DNA of 64,000 nt from Dictyophora rubrovolvata (lineage: Eukaryota > Basidiomycota > Agaricomycetes > Phallales > Phallaceae), in contig CP114119.1 of the NCBI GenBank assembly GCA_029959195.1, positions 992,001 to 1,056,000 on the forward strand, given 5' to 3'. How positions within the stretch are numbered: position 1 is the first letter of the stretch; each line of letters starts with the position of its first letter. Below, piece after piece: positions 1 to 12,290 of the stretch. Below the pieces are notes generated by a model. It saw nothing but the letters and a program-made list of their open reading frames with translations, made no database searches and was not told the origin of the DNA. The position numbers and the translations under genes are program-made.

Positions 1-1088
1 TCGCAAAATGCCTACTCCCGCCCCGCAGATCAAGCAAGGTCGTCTTGCGACCCCCTACAAGGGCGTCATCGACTGCTTCGGTCGTACATACCGTGAAGAA
101 GGTCTCCTCTCTTTATGGAGAGGTAACACCGCCAATGTCATTCGTTATTTCCCAACCCAAGCCCTGAACTTCGCCTTCAGTACGTTGTTCTGTTTATCTC
201 TCTCCAAGATCTATCTAATTGTGATGCAAAACAGAGGATTACTTCAAGTCGTTGTTTGGCTTCAAAAAGAATGATGGTTACTGGAAATGGTTCGCCGGTA
301 ACGTCGCATCTGGTGGTGCCGCTGGTGCCTCATCATTATTATTTGTCTACTCTCTGGATTACGCCCGTACCCGTCTCGCCAACGACGCTAAAGCCGCCAA
401 GGGCGGAGGTGCTCGTCAATTCAATGGTTTGGTCGATGTTTACAAGAAGACACTTGCCTCCGACGGTATCGCCGGTCTCTACCGTGGATTTGTTCCCTCA
501 GTCGTCGGCATCATTGTCTACCGCGGTCTCTAGTATGCGTTTTACTTTTCATCGATTTTACCCAACCACTGAGACTGATAAATTAACAAGCTTCGGTGTT
601 TATGATTCGCTCAGTACGTTTAGTCGATAAACATTGCGATATTGATATTAACTAATTGACAGAACCCGTCGTTCTTACCGGTGCCTTGGAAGGTAGCTTC
701 TTGGCTTCATTCGGTCTCGGTTGGGGTGTTACCATTGGTGCCGGTCTTGCTTCTTATCCCTTGGACACTATTAGACGTCGGATGATGATGACCTCCGGAT
801 CAAAGGTTCACTACAAATCTATGTTCGACGCTGGTTCACAGGTACGACCCATTTTCTTTGTTGCATGGGCAATTTCTAAGAGTCGTTTAGATCATCCAAA
901 AGGAGGGTACCAAGTCACTCTTCAAGGGTGCTGGTGCCAACATTCTTCGTGGTGTAGCAGGTGCTGGTGTACTCTCATTATACGACAAACTTCAAGAAGT
1001 TATGTTCGGAAAAGTATACTCTGGTGGTACGTAACTTTTTTAAACATCAAGTGCAAATGATTAATCTTCGTCTACAGGATCTGGTTAA
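1..1088 (+). CDS. Mitochondrial ADP/ATP carrier (5' partial)
   Basis: Inner-membrane antiporter that exchanges matrix ATP for cytosolic ADP. The window opens inside the first repeat, and the N-terminus and first membrane helix lie upstream. Exons as I read them are 1-179, 235-532, 591-613, 663-841, 891-1026 and 1078-1088. Each junction restores the family sequence: [27 protein letters not shown] and [17 protein letters not shown]. The signature RRRMMM that defines ADP/ATP carriers within the mitochondrial carrier family is present after YPLDTI, at about base 772-790. Repeats two and three of the three-repeat fold are complete, and the protein ends in GGSG. The first visible residues ([15 protein letters not shown]) differ from the usual QNxDEMIK stretch, so an exon boundary may lie at or before base 1. 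Codon use and intron size match the neighbours. Identification is very secure. Confidence 0.95.
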
Positions 1089-1440
1089 AAATGATATCTA
1101 ATATCACCCTGCACATATGTCTTATTTTACGAAACTTTAGACCTTATATATTCCCATTTTTGTCGAGGAAACCAAGTAATGTTTTTGGTCCTGCGACATT
1201 CTTTCTCTCTCTCTCTCTATCTCTTATCTTTCATGTCAATACTGGGGGATCCTAATATAAATCGTCCAGAATCTCCTTAAGATTATTAAGCTTACCTTTT
1301 CCGGCTAGTGAGTGAGGTAAACAATTGAATTTATATTATATTGCGGAAGACCAAGGCCGATTAACGATGGTGGGGCTTCAAATAAATGTTCAGTAAGGTC
1401 ATTAGCATACCGAGACCGTTCGTTGTCTTCCTCAGCGAGC
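1089..1440. other. Intergenic region, carrier 3' end to P450 start
   Basis: No gene is seen. A short CT-dinucleotide run lies at about 1201-1222. The region should hold the carrier terminator and the promoter of the downstream P450. No further motif can be assigned with confidence. Confidence 0.5.
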
Positions 1441-3643
1441 ATGTTGATACTGCTTAGCAAATTATTGCTTTTAAGTATTCTGATCGGTGTTTTCATCGTG
1501 CTGTACCATTTCGTCAAACCTAGGTTCTCTCGTCTACACGAGCTTCGGGGACCTCCTTCTAACGGTCTGTTTCACTCTCATTTGGATTTGGTGCTAGACT
1601 CGAGAAAATCACCTCTTGAAGTCGAGAAGTTGGTGCAAAAGTATGGTCGAAGTTTTCGTGTCAATGGTCTCGGAATGGTAAGGATTCAAGCCGGGTTCAC
1701 CACAGAAAGGCTTACTTATGTATTTCACGATGTGATTTAGTGTGATGAACGTCTTATTACGATAGACCCCGTGGCGATAAACCATATTCTGGTCAAAAGC
1801 TGGGTTTATCAGAAACCGTGGCAGTCTCGCCGACAACTATCTCGGTTGATGGGGGGAGGATTGCTCTCTTCAGAAGGCTCGATGCATAGACGACAGGTGG
1901 GTTTATACTACTCGCGTAAGTTGAGTTATAGCAACTCATTCTTATTCAATTTGTTTTGCGCTCCAGCGTAAAGTCGTGAATCCGGCCTTCGCTCCGAAAA
2001 ATTTGAAATCATTTTTGCCGACATTTTTTCGAAAAACTGACGAGGTGGGTTAGCATTTTTTACAACAAATTTCAACACGCTCACTGCGAAGATTGTTAGT
2101 TGTGTAACCGATGGCGTTCTTTGTTTAAACAGGAGGAGTCTGTTGAAGTGGACGTTTGCCAATGGTTGGGTGTCTTGATGTTGGATATACTTGGATTAAC
2201 CAGTGGGTCTTGTCTCCTCCTCCCTTACTTCATTGTCGGACGAAACGTTTAGGCTTTGACTACTCCTTTAATGCGATTGGAGGAGAACGTGACCAAATAT
2301 ACCTGGCTGTTCGTAGATTGCTGGAAATCGCGTTTGTTAACGACCACAAATGGGATTCAATTATCGGTATTTATTTCCCGTTTTTCAACAGAATATGGGT
2401 AAGGGTTTTGAATTGGAATATTTTTAAAAATACCTGAGCATGACATACAGCGCAGCAGAAGAAACCGAATTATTGATAGGAGCCTTCGAGTGCTTCATCA
2501 GATGGGACAAGAACTGATAAACAAGAAAAGGAATGCTCTATCCAAAGGAGATATACCTGTCAAGAGAGATCTCCTAGCGCTCCTTTGTGCGTGAAATTCT
2601 TTCGAATACCCACGTCAACTCGGTCGCTCATCCGTTGAGCTTTGGTATAGTAATGTCAAATTTATCTTCCGAGGTTCCGAACGATCAACGACTGTCCGAT
2701 GAGGATATTTTTGATCAAGTGTTGACGTTTTTGCTCGTGGGGTCAGATACTACTTCCCTCGCCATTGTTTGGACCCTTGTCATGATATCCAAACACAAGT
2801 CTTATCAAGAGGAACTCAGGAAGGAATTGCAAACTTGTTCGGTTGCATCAACAAATCGTGATGCCGGTGCTACTGATGACACACACTATGCTGACCTATT
2901 CAGGCAGATAGACGCACTGCCATACTTAAACAATATCGTCCGAGAGTCTTTGCGTCTTGTTCCTCCTGTTCATTCGTCAATTCGAGAAGCCGTTCGAGAT
3001 GACATAATTCCTCTTTCAGAGCCCATTTTAACAGCAGATGGAATCAAGAAGACAAGTATTGGGATTAGCAAGGGACAATGGGTACATATACCAATGGAGT
3101 CATTCAATCTGGACAGGGACGTATGGGGTCAAGATGCTTGGGAGTTTATGTCGGTCAAATCATATATATATGAAAACTTTCACTAGGCTGATACCCAAAT
3201 AGTCCTGATAGGTGGACACAATTGCCGGACAAGGCTCAGAAGCAACCAGGGGTCTATCCCAGTCTTTTGAGCTTCTCTCTGGGTCCGCGGGTAAGTGACT
3301 ATGAGAGGCGGTTTGTCGCATTTTTGACAGAACATGTTTGCTCCAGTCATGCATTGGAATGACATATTCCATCATGCAGTAAGTGGCAATAAATGTTGTC
3401 GAATATATAATTCGTCTAACTACGGGCTCAAAGGATGAAGGTGGTTTTGTACATGCTTTTGACGAACTTTGAATTCAACAAACTGGAAGAAATTGAACGA
3501 TTAAACTTGTATTTTCGACTAATTTTCATTTATGAAATGCACTTGACTAAAATCCATTGGATTGTAGGGTATTTGTGAGGCCATTTGTTGCGAAACGAAC
3601 AAAAGACGGAATCTGTTGTCCCTTGAATATTCGGCTATTATGA
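1441..3643 (+). CDS. Cytochrome P450 monooxygenase
   Basis: Haem-thiolate monooxygenase, probably ER-anchored by an N-terminal hydrophobic segment (MLILLSKLLLLSILIGVFIV). I chose the ATG at 1441 because no in-frame ATG lies upstream. About ten exons assemble into one frame. The I-helix reads LLVGSDTTS, the K-helix ExxR reads ESLRL, and the PERW-like motif reads IPDRW across an intron at 3150-3202. The haem loop SFSLGPR-SCIGMTYSIMQ is split by an intron whose acceptor lies just before SCIG, so the cysteine ligand is present. A last exon starting at 3568 gives FVRPFVAKRTKDG and the stop. All key residues are intact. The sequence MSNLSSEVPNDQRLSDEDI before the I-helix is typical of expanded basidiomycete P450 families, but I cannot assign the CYP family or the substrate. 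Confidence 0.85.
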
Positions 3644-3957
3644 CTGTGATGATTGACTGTGACATACCGTGACATGTAACAAAACGGCTGTACTCTTTTG
3701 AATTGTTTTTTGAACCGCTTAATTTCTTGTCTTTCGATCTCGTTTTTCTTTTGTCATTTCTGCCTTATCAACTCAGGACATCCTCTCAAGACCGTTGAAC
3801 GAGTCTTATCCACTCACTTAGGTCTCAACTATCTCGCTGCTGAAACTCACTACATTACTACTAATTAAGACCTCATTGTAACGGGTCGTTTTGAATACTG
3901 GGATCATCTATATAACCTTATTGCAACAAAATAATTCAGTGATTTCACCAAGTGATC
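3644..3957. other. Intergenic region
   Basis: Holds the 3' side of the P450 gene and the likely promoter of the next gene. No coding signal or recognisable motif is seen. Confidence 0.4.
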
Positions 3958-4856
3958 ATGCCTAGAGTACCCCCACGCCCGCTCTGTTTGCCAGAGCTAC
4001 TATTGGACCCTCAAACGAAAGCTGATTTCATCCAGGCTAATCCGCCTCGACATGGCCCTAATTCACGTCCTCCATCCGCCTTCGAAGAGTATTCCTTACC
4101 GCCATCTCCATCTTCAGCGCATGGTCCTGACTATCACAGACATTCCAGAGCCACCTCACCCCCACCGCCTTCAACTGCATCGCTAACTAGCAATTACACC
4201 CGTCTCAGCCTACACCACGCCGAATCAACACGGACGTCTGTCTTCTCTTTATCATCATCTGACAAAGAGAAACGCTCAAGCAAAACATGGAGTATTGGTG
4301 ATATATCCTTTGGAGATGCGATAGCCAAGCCTCGTGCGACATGGTCCAATACTTTCAAAACGAAATCGTGGTTTGGCGGTATTACCGCGGTTAACGAGGC
4401 AAAGCAGCTAAAACCACATGTCCAAAGCGAAATTAAGTACGTCCTTTCTTCACCAGTTACCGGTTACCACTCCAATGCCAATGGAAAATAATAAAATTAC
4501 ATCGTAGACTATCCCCTAGTATGGTCGCCGCCGTGGCTGAGATGGAAGCTATGAGACCTCTTCGGCCATTGTCTTCTCCATATCCCACCGGTAATACGAC
4601 ACGTTCACCTCGGATAGGCGTTGGTTTACAATATTACACGGAGAAGAATCCTGCTCCTCCTGATATTCGGAAACAATTACCCGATCCAATCGACTTGAGC
4701 GGTTCTGAGAATACACCCACCATACCTACACTGACCAACGCACGTCCTCCCACTCCAGCGGGTGCTTCGGTATCTTCAGTCCTTGGTCACTCAATACAAC
4801 TTCCCCACTTTGGTAAACCTCTTCCTGGCATCAAAATCAGTGTCGGAGATACTTAG
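3958..4856 (+). CDS. Ser/Pro-rich protein of unknown function
   Basis: I do not recognise this gene. The ATG at 3958 opens a frame that joins, through an intron at about 4439-4509 (donor GTACGT, acceptor TCGTAG), to a second exon ending at 4856. The product is about 270 residues. It is rich in Ser, Pro and Thr, with many SP/TP sites (LPPSPSS, SPPPPST, TRSPR, ARPPTPAG) and no membrane segment or signal peptide. A more ordered block around SSKTWSIGDISFGDAIAKPR and WSNTFKTKSWFGG could be a conserved motif. It looks like a phosphorylated, largely disordered regulatory or scaffold protein, but nothing in the sequence gives a function. Confidence 0.6.
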
Positions 4857-5063
4857 CGCTGTATATTTATGTGGCTTACGATCTTGCATGCATGATAATA
4901 ATTCCTATTAATGCTCTTTCGACTTCTGTCTTTTTTTTCTTTTCCTAGCATTTCTCCTTGTGCAAATTGTAATACTACAGTATCAGTTGAAATGTTATAT
5001 ACATATTATGCCAAGTGTAACGTATGTAACATTGAGTATCATTATTTTATATACCTACGACCT

Positions 5064-7807
5064 TTATCTACGTGCTGGTGGTGGCTGCTGATATGGATTC
5101 CCATAATAGGTGGATGTGGGCAAAGTGGCCGAATTTGCTGGGGTGTAATGCCTATATGGCCCATTAGCACTAGTCTGTGCAGTAGACATAGATCCAGCAG
5201 AAGGGGTTCGAGTCGGAATAGGTGGTGATATATGTGGTGACTGTGGGTTTGGAGCCGGCATATTTGGAATGTGAGATGGATAAGTGGATTCATATGAAGG
5301 GGATAGCAATGGGAGACGAGGGTGCCATGGATTTGATCCAGGAGAGGCACCTCCGTACGGCACCCGGTTTGGGGTTGCCAAGCTTCTAGAATGATTCAAC
5401 AACGGCACGCCTGTTGGTATGGGTACGGGGAAAGCATTATACGCGACGACGGGAGCAGGTGGCATGGGTGAACTGGCGGGTGCAGACGTGCCCTGGGCTT
5501 GAGTTTGACTCTGAATCTGAGGCGTACCAATTCGAGCCTTCTTCCAGACAGGTACTGCTTCTGCCGGGGGATTTATTTCTTTACGTTTTAAGTTGGTGGA
5601 CGATGCCAACGTTTCCTCGTCAGAATCATCATCGTCAATGGTCAAATCGATTACTTCGGCCGTGGATATCTTTTTCTTAACCTGACCCGTTAACGATCTC
5701 GCGCTGCCTGATGGCGACAGTTCTCGTTTCACTTGATCATCGTCAGAATCACTTAGAGCGATCACTTCTTGAGATGAAGGCAGTGATCTAGGCTCTTGAG
5801 GCGAGTTCGTCGATTTCGACTCTCTGACTTTCGGCGTTTCTGATTTTGATGTCGACGGTGTTGAGCCACTCGTTATTGGGTGGGACTTGCGCCATCCACC
5901 AGATGCATATATATTATCAGATGTGTGCCATTCACCATCGGCCTCAACTATAACGTCTTCAACACTATCAGGTGTTGATTTCAAGATGTGATCGAAATAA
6001 CTAGAACGAATTGATTTAGGACATATTTAAGGAGAGAAAAAATAGATACCATACCCATCAACAATGAGTTCATCAACATTGAGAGTCTTATCGCATACAG
6101 GACAAAGCCACGTCGTTATCTGTTCCATCATCGAGAACCAACTCGTCGCATCAAAACATTGTGCATGTGGGCACTGAATGGATCTACAAGGGATATTTAC
6201 CCTCAGGCACGTAAGCTATCATGCAGATATTAGAACTTCGTTCCACGACTATAGCCACCAGAGACTCACAGGGCACTTGAGAGACATTTTCTGAAGACCA
6301 GCAACAATTTCATCATCAGCTGAGATATCTCGAGCCACTATGAAAAAAAATAGCCTATGGGTAAAAATCATGACTGCTAGCCAATAAAATAGCATACTTT
6401 TTGCACGGATATCTTCTTCGCTTTTATATTTGCCTTTTTTCAAGTTTTCTACAAGTTGCTCCACCGTTTTACCTTCGACAAGAATGACAGTCATGTAGTA
6501 TTTCTTAATCCATGTAAGCTCTGAGATAATTAATAGATCAGAAGTAATTACTTACCTTGTTTTGAATTGGCTGTTGGCTATTGACATAAACCATTTCCAC
6601 ACGGTTGGGCGCCTGGGGGGTCAGACGAACAGTACTCCCTAAATCTGCGGGGGGAGCTGTGCCAGGCTTTTTCTTTATTCCTTTCAGATTAGAAGTAATC
6701 TGAACACCATTAACTCGGACTTCGCATGTTGGAGGAAACTCAATAGGACAAGGGGGTTCTGTTCTGAATCCAGTGCCATGAGGAGTGTGCCAAGATGAAG
6801 AGGTACAAAATAAGCGGAGCTGGTGCCGGGAACTACGCCAGTAAGAGTGAGGATATTGCAAAAAACAGAGTGTAAAGAAGGGACAGACTTAGGAGTTTGA
6901 AGTTTAGCCAGTTGCTCACCCGTTAAAATGAAGGAGAGTGTTTGTGCTTTGCGATCACTTGCACTCGACGATTCTTGAGAACATAAATTAGACATTCGTT
7001 TATCAACGTACGAAATAAAAGTCTATACCAGGACATTCAATGACGTCAGAAACGATTTGATCGACACGGAAAAAAGGCGACGACTTGAAACGAATGTCTT
7101 TTGAAATGCAAAATAAAATAAAATAATTGAAACATAAGTTGATACAAGGAGGAGGTACGTACTCGTCTTCGAAAGATTCGCTGAGGTGGCAGCATTGGAA
7201 GTGGTGGATTTTCTGGTGGTGCTGTAAGGCTCGTATCGAACATGAGGAGAGACGGCTCCAGGGGTAGGATAGGGAATATGTCCCGGCAACTTGTTTGGGG
7301 GCACGAAATTCTGTGGTGAAGTGGTGGTGCCTGGCGTAGTGCAGTGGTTATATCTAGAGAGGGTGTGAGACGCCGCAAGAGGTATGAGAGGGTGATGGGT
7401 AAAATCAAAATAACACATTGTGAACATTTAACAAGATAAAAAAGAAAAATCACGCTTCATCTCTTTCGAGGTAGAGTCTGGGGAGAGTTTACTCACTGTC
7501 CAGTTTCTTTCACTTGGTCGAGAACTGCCTTCGCTTTGAGCCACTTGTCAACGTTGTTCTGCTCTTTCCATTGATCCAACTGCCTCATCATACGGTCTAT
7601 TAAATCCTGCTTTTTTCCTGACTTGGTTAACATAACACGACATTGAGCACTCCATCCGTTGATGATTGTTTGCAGTTTAGCCACAGTGTTGAGACGGAGT
7701 AAATTCTTCTCGGCCTGATTGGCACGAAGGTCAGTACTATTTAATTGTATGAGACAAAAAGGTGAAAGACAAGCCTCAAAGGTATCCCAAGGGTGGGCGA
7801 CACTCAT
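5064..7807 (-). CDS. Siz/PIAS-type E3 SUMO-protein ligase
   Basis: Transfers SUMO from Ubc9 to substrates, mainly nuclear. From the N-terminus: a SAP DNA-binding helix-extended-loop-helix (about 7500-7730; LKQ-like KLQTIINGW, SGKKQDLIDRM), a Pro/Ser linker, a PINIT domain (about 6540-7000; CEVRVNGVQITSNLKGIKKK) and an SP-RING (about 6075-6290). The SP-RING reads LKCPLTCLRVNIPCRSIQC followed by PHAQCFDATSWFSMMEQ and WLCPVC, and holds the zinc-binding Cys/His residues. The C-terminal tail has two acidic hydrophobic SUMO-interaction motifs, EVIALSDSDDD and AEVIDLTIDDDD, then a Pro/Gly-rich end. The first exon carries an insert (CLSPFCLIQLNSTD) that may be an unrecognised intron. It is divergent from NudC with 92 bases between start codons, so a shared promoter is likely. 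Confidence 0.9.
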
Positions 7808-7899
7808 GAGCGGGACAAGTGTGAAAAGCTTTCGAGCCTAGTCACGACTTTAGCTTCCGTCACGGACTCGGTCGAATTTCTATTATTGCGCTGTTCAAG
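7808..7899. promoter_or_regulatory. Short bidirectional promoter, SUMO ligase / NudC
   Basis: Only 92 bases separate the two divergent start codons, and both genes are clear. Transcription of the two must start in or near this interval, or from inside the opposite gene. No TATA box is visible. The shared promoter is inferred from spacing alone. Confidence 0.5.
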
Positions 7900-8880
7900 A
7901 TGGCCTCATCCGATGCTTACGATAAGATGACTGCTGATGAGCGCGAAGTGAGATTGTTTCTTGTAATTGATAATCATTTTTAATAACGTTGTTCTTGCAG
8001 GCGTATGACGCAGCCGAAAGAGCCAGAGAAGCCGCAGAGCAAGCAGGTCAGTGGACCTTGATGCCTTTTACGTAGCTAACATTCTATTCACGTTTACATT
8101 CAACTAGCGCTGCCGTATAAATGGACTCAGGAACTTGGCGATGTCTCTGTAGTAGTCCAGGTTCCGAAGGGTACACGAGGGAAGAATCTGGACATCGTCA
8201 TTCAGAAACGAAAACTGCGAGTTGGTCTAAAGGGACAGGATCCGATATTAGACGGTGAACTCTGCAAGGATATCAAAGTGGATGACAGCACATGGAGCCT
8301 GGGTGCGCCGACACCGTGTCTAGTAATTACGAAAAGTGTCTAACTGTGGCTACAAAAGAGGATCAAGAGTTCATCCATATCTATCTGGACAAGGTCAACA
8401 AGCAACAGTGGTGGGAGAATGTTTTAACCCATCATCCCAAACTTGATACCACGAAAATTGTACCGGAGAACAGCAAACTAAGTGATTTGGATGGCGAAAC
8501 TAGGTGAGACGTTTCACTATGTTTATTTTCTCGCAAGGGTACTCATCGATGTGTACACCTTCTAAAGAGGGATGGTCGAAAAGATGATGGTAAGCAATTC
8601 CTTCCACATTCTTGAAATCAATCGCTCATGCTCATGTAAACGTCAGTTTGATAATCAACAGAAGGCATGCTACTCTCTCCACTAGCGTCGTACTCATACT
8701 TTGGCTAACACCTGCACAGCAACTTGGGAAGCCAACTTCCGATGAGCTCAAGAAGATGGAGGTGAGCATATATCGTCATTTCTTATCTTATTTTGCATTT
8801 TTGAATATTTCCACAAGGCCCTCAAGAAATTTCAAGCGGCGCATCCAGAACTGGATTTCTCCCAAGCAAAAATTTCTTAA
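7900..8880 (+). CDS. NudC, nuclear distribution protein with CS domain
   Basis: NudC proteins act with Hsp90 and dynein/LIS1 in nuclear migration and protein stability. A short charged N-terminus (MASSDAYDKMTADEREAYDA) leads into a CS (p23-like) domain: LPYKWTQELGDVSVVVQVPKG, then KNLDIVIQKRKLRVGLKGQDP and KDIKVDDSTWSLEDQ. An intron at about 8303-8357 rejoins WSL to EDQEFIHIYLDKVNKQQWW, which is the diagnostic end of the domain. The C-terminal helix region ends LKKFQAAHPELDFSQAKIS, and the FDNQQK...GKPTSDELKK block is typical of NudC. The full length of about 190 residues fits fungal NudC. It pairs head to head with the SUMO ligase. Confidence 0.93.
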
Positions 8881-9058
8881 AAGGGTGTTTTAAAAAAGAA
8901 CAGGAAGTTATGTAATCATTGTGATGTAATTTCTGAGAAGTCACGTGTTGAAATTAAGTAATGCACGTGCCTACGGGTTTCGAGACACGCTGAACTTATG
9001 AACCGCCAATAATTATATCAAGTCACCGCACATATGCATTCGCTGCATTATAGAACAA

Positions 9059-11655
9059 ATGCAAAGACCGAATACCCTTTTCCGAAAATACTTCAAGTCT
9101 TGCCATTATCCACGATGTTATACTACAACTAACGTTCGCTCCGACATTAAACTTCGCCCTTACCAAGAATCCTGTCTTCAAGCATGCTTAGAAGCATTTA
9201 GAGAAGGCGTCAGACGTATTGGTGTTTCCTTGCCAACTGGATCCGGGAAAACCACAGTTTTTATCTCTCTGATACACTGCTTACCCTCCAGAGGATCAGC
9301 AACCCGCGCCTTAGTCATTGTAAACAGCATTGAACTCGCTCGCCAAGCGGCAAATCAGGCAAGAACCATGTTTCCCGAACTATCAGTCGAGATAGAGCAG
9401 GGCACCAAGTATCGGGCCTCTGGGAATGCAGATATGTATGCATGTACATTTTTCTCAAGTGATATATTACTGACAGAATGTAATAAAAGTACTGTTGCTA
9501 CATATCAGACTCTGCTTCAGACGCCTCGTATTTCCAAATTTGATCCTAATTGTTTAAAAGTCATAATTGTAGATGAAGCTCATCATGCTGCTGCACCTTC
9601 GTACGTGAGCATGAAACACAACCGTTGAGTTGTTTTCTTTACTGACAAGCCATTTAGCTACCGACGCATTCTGGGGCATTTCAATCCATATACCGGAACG
9701 AAAATTGTTATTCCCCCTACTCCCGAACAACACCTCTCATCGACACCCGTTTTTGGGTTTTCAGCTACCTTCGGTCGTCATGACGGTATCTCTCTGGGTT
9801 CAGTATTTGAGAGAATAGTATATCATCGTGACTTCCTGCAGATGATAAAAGAACAATGGTTCGCCCCAAAACGCCTAATATTAGTGCATGAGATTGACCA
9901 AATCATCCTAGGCTTTGCGATGTTCGATTCACTACAGTTCGAGCCCGAATTAATCTATCTCAAGTCACTGTCAGCACACGCACCGGCGATTTCAACGCTA
10001 CCAGTCTTGCTCACATTGTTAATACCGATACCATCAATGAACTCGTCGTACGTTCGTGGCTGGACAGAGCATGTAAGATAAATTCGTTTCCTAAAACGCA
10101 CCTATGAATTCAGAGAGAATCTCGTTCAGCATCCCGAAAGTCGACGCTGGTCTTCTGCGTCAACCTAGCGCATGTCCGTGATCTCACTCGAGAATTCCGT
10201 TCAGTCGGCGTCGACGCTCGTTATATTTACTCGAAAACACCGTCTCCCGACCGACATTCGTTATTAGAGGCTTTCCGCCGGGGCGAATTTCCTGTGCTCA
10301 TAAATTGCGGTTATGTCCAAAACATTTTTTGAATATAGTCCCCCGCTGACATTTTTATAGCTATTCTAACCGAAGGCGCCGACATTCCTAATATTGACTG
10401 CATCGTAGTTGCACGTCCTACACGTTCCAAAAATGTGTTCGCACAAATGGTATAGTTCAGTTCATAACCTGCAATCCCCTTAATCATTCTTAAACCTCCA
10501 CAGATCGGCCGTGGAATGCGTCTCTCCCCCGAGACTGGAAAAACTGATTGCCATATCATTGACTTTGTCGACAGCACCTCGCGTGTTCCCGGAATTATTT
10601 CGGTTCCAACACTTTTCGGTTTGGACGCAGACACGGAGATAAAAAGTGAGTTTTGGGTTTTGTCAAGTCTTAACATTGATAATACTCAATGTCCTATTGA
10701 AGATGAATCTTTAGAAACTTTAGAAAGACGAACTGAAAAAGCAGGCTTTGAAATAAGCGAGGTTCCAGAGCCAACTTCCGTAACATACGTAGACTACGAT
10801 AACCCCTTTGTGAGCTGGCTGTGAAAGTTTCAGGGAAATGCGCTGACTTGATTTTCAGTCTCTTGTTCATGACGCTTCGGGCTCTCCCCATGTCGCTACC
10901 TTGAGCAGCTTCGGTTGGGTTGCTTGTGGCGGCGAGATTTATATTTTAGAATGCCTCGGACGAGGCTATATAAGAATAGAACCACTCCCTGACAATTCAG
11001 TTGAAAAAGGTTGGGCTACTAACACTGATAGAATGTTTGACTTGTCAATGACGATGATCACAGGAGAACCCATATTTCAAGCTCATTACACACCCATAAT
11101 TGTGGAGGATTCGACTCCAATCGGGGGCTTCAAGAGAAATTTGTTCAGAAGAAGCCGCCGAATTCTTACTGCCAATAGCTTGGATGGAGCAATACGAGGA
11201 TGTGATACTTACGTCAAGGAGCACGTTATGTTCGGGACCATGATATTAGGGTAACATGCTTTCAATAAGATTGCTGACGAATTTTTCTGACTAAATCTCA
11301 ATATAATTTAGACTTCTTCGGACTGCCAAATGGCGCAAGATGTTAGCAACTGACGGTCAAAAAGAGTTTGTCCGAAGCCGATGGCTAGGGGCCAGGAATG
11401 CGCCTGAAAATTCCAAGACTCAGCTCGACATTGACAAGCTCACTCGCGGAGAGGCGGCAAATATCATCACTCGATTAAAACATGGAGCGCAGGTTTGTTT
11501 TCGGACTTCTTGTTGGTTCTTAAACTGAATGTATCCATTAGGCGAGATACAAAAAAGCAAGCAAAAAAATACTGAAAGATACGGAGGCGAAGAGAAAGGA
11601 ATTCCTTCGTCAAGCCCGAGAAGTCGTTCGTGTTGGTCCGTTAATACCAGAATGA
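9059..11655 (+). CDS. Irc3-like mitochondrial DEAH-box helicase
   Basis: Superfamily 2 helicase resembling yeast Irc3, which helps maintain mitochondrial DNA. The N-terminus ([20 protein letters not shown]) is basic and suits mitochondrial import. Motifs in order are [10 protein letters not shown] (Q-like), PTGSGKT (Walker A), VDEAHH (DEAH, Walker B), [11 protein letters not shown] (motif III region), a helicase C domain with [21 protein letters not shown], and motif VI in [23 protein letters not shown]. At least seven exons join in frame, for example [19 protein letters not shown] across the intron near 9606-9658. A C-terminal extension of about 300 residues ends in [11 protein letters not shown]. 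The frame is intact throughout. The family assignment is good, while mitochondrial location is inferred from the N-terminus and homology. Confidence 0.87.
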
Positions 11656-12290
11656 GCCAACACCATAAGAAAGATTATAAGAGGGAAAGAAGCTGACCAT
11701 TGAAGGACCTTAACGGGCAATTCAGTCATGCCCCACTCAAGTATCTTCCTAGGTTAGATGGGGCACCTGACGATTGCCGCATACTGGTGGCAAAAAAGGC
11801 CTGCAACTTCGTATCATCTCATTAGCATCCTTGCATGAGAACTACCAGAATACGTGCACAGTGATCGATTTTAACTAATGTAGAGTAAATAATATAAAAC
11901 AGAGTGTGTAAGTATACAGTCCCAATTATGTTTCGTCTCTCCTTAAATGAGCCCCGAGCACTCAATCGTGGTGGGGTTTATAAGTGAGGACACAACCGAG
12001 GAAAGTAATGGAAGTCCAGATTGGTTCTGAATCAGTGAGGTTGAGGGGAAGGTATTTCTCAGTAATTTCATTACGCGTTAGAATGTTGATATAAAAGAGA
12101 CTAATTGACACGGTGACGAACCGGCGATAGAAGAAGGCAGACAACTGCATTTGATGTCGAGAACATGAGCAAATTATTCTCTTTTCTTAGAAAAACCAAG
12201 AATTGAGCTACTTGTTGGTGATGGCATCGTTCCCCGATTCAGCACTCATGTAGGGGATTCCGAACGGGATGGACAACAAAAGGTGGAACC
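11656..12290. other. Intergenic region, convergent 3' ends
   Basis: Lies between the helicase stop (+) and the UreD stop (-). A 62-codon minus-strand frame at 11962-12150 has no recognisable similarity and no splice partners. I see no supported gene. The stretch likely holds two 3' untranslated regions. Confidence 0.45.

Noticed and set aside
3128-3187. Apparent early stop in the P450 at about 3186, suggesting a pseudogene
   Set aside because: An intron at 3150-3202 removes it and restores the IPDRW motif. The haem loop is likewise restored by splicing.
8290-8357. Apparent stop codon after the NudC CS-domain WSL motif
   Set aside because: A GTGCGC donor and AAAAG acceptor give a normal-sized intron and restore WSLEDQEFIHIYLDKV.
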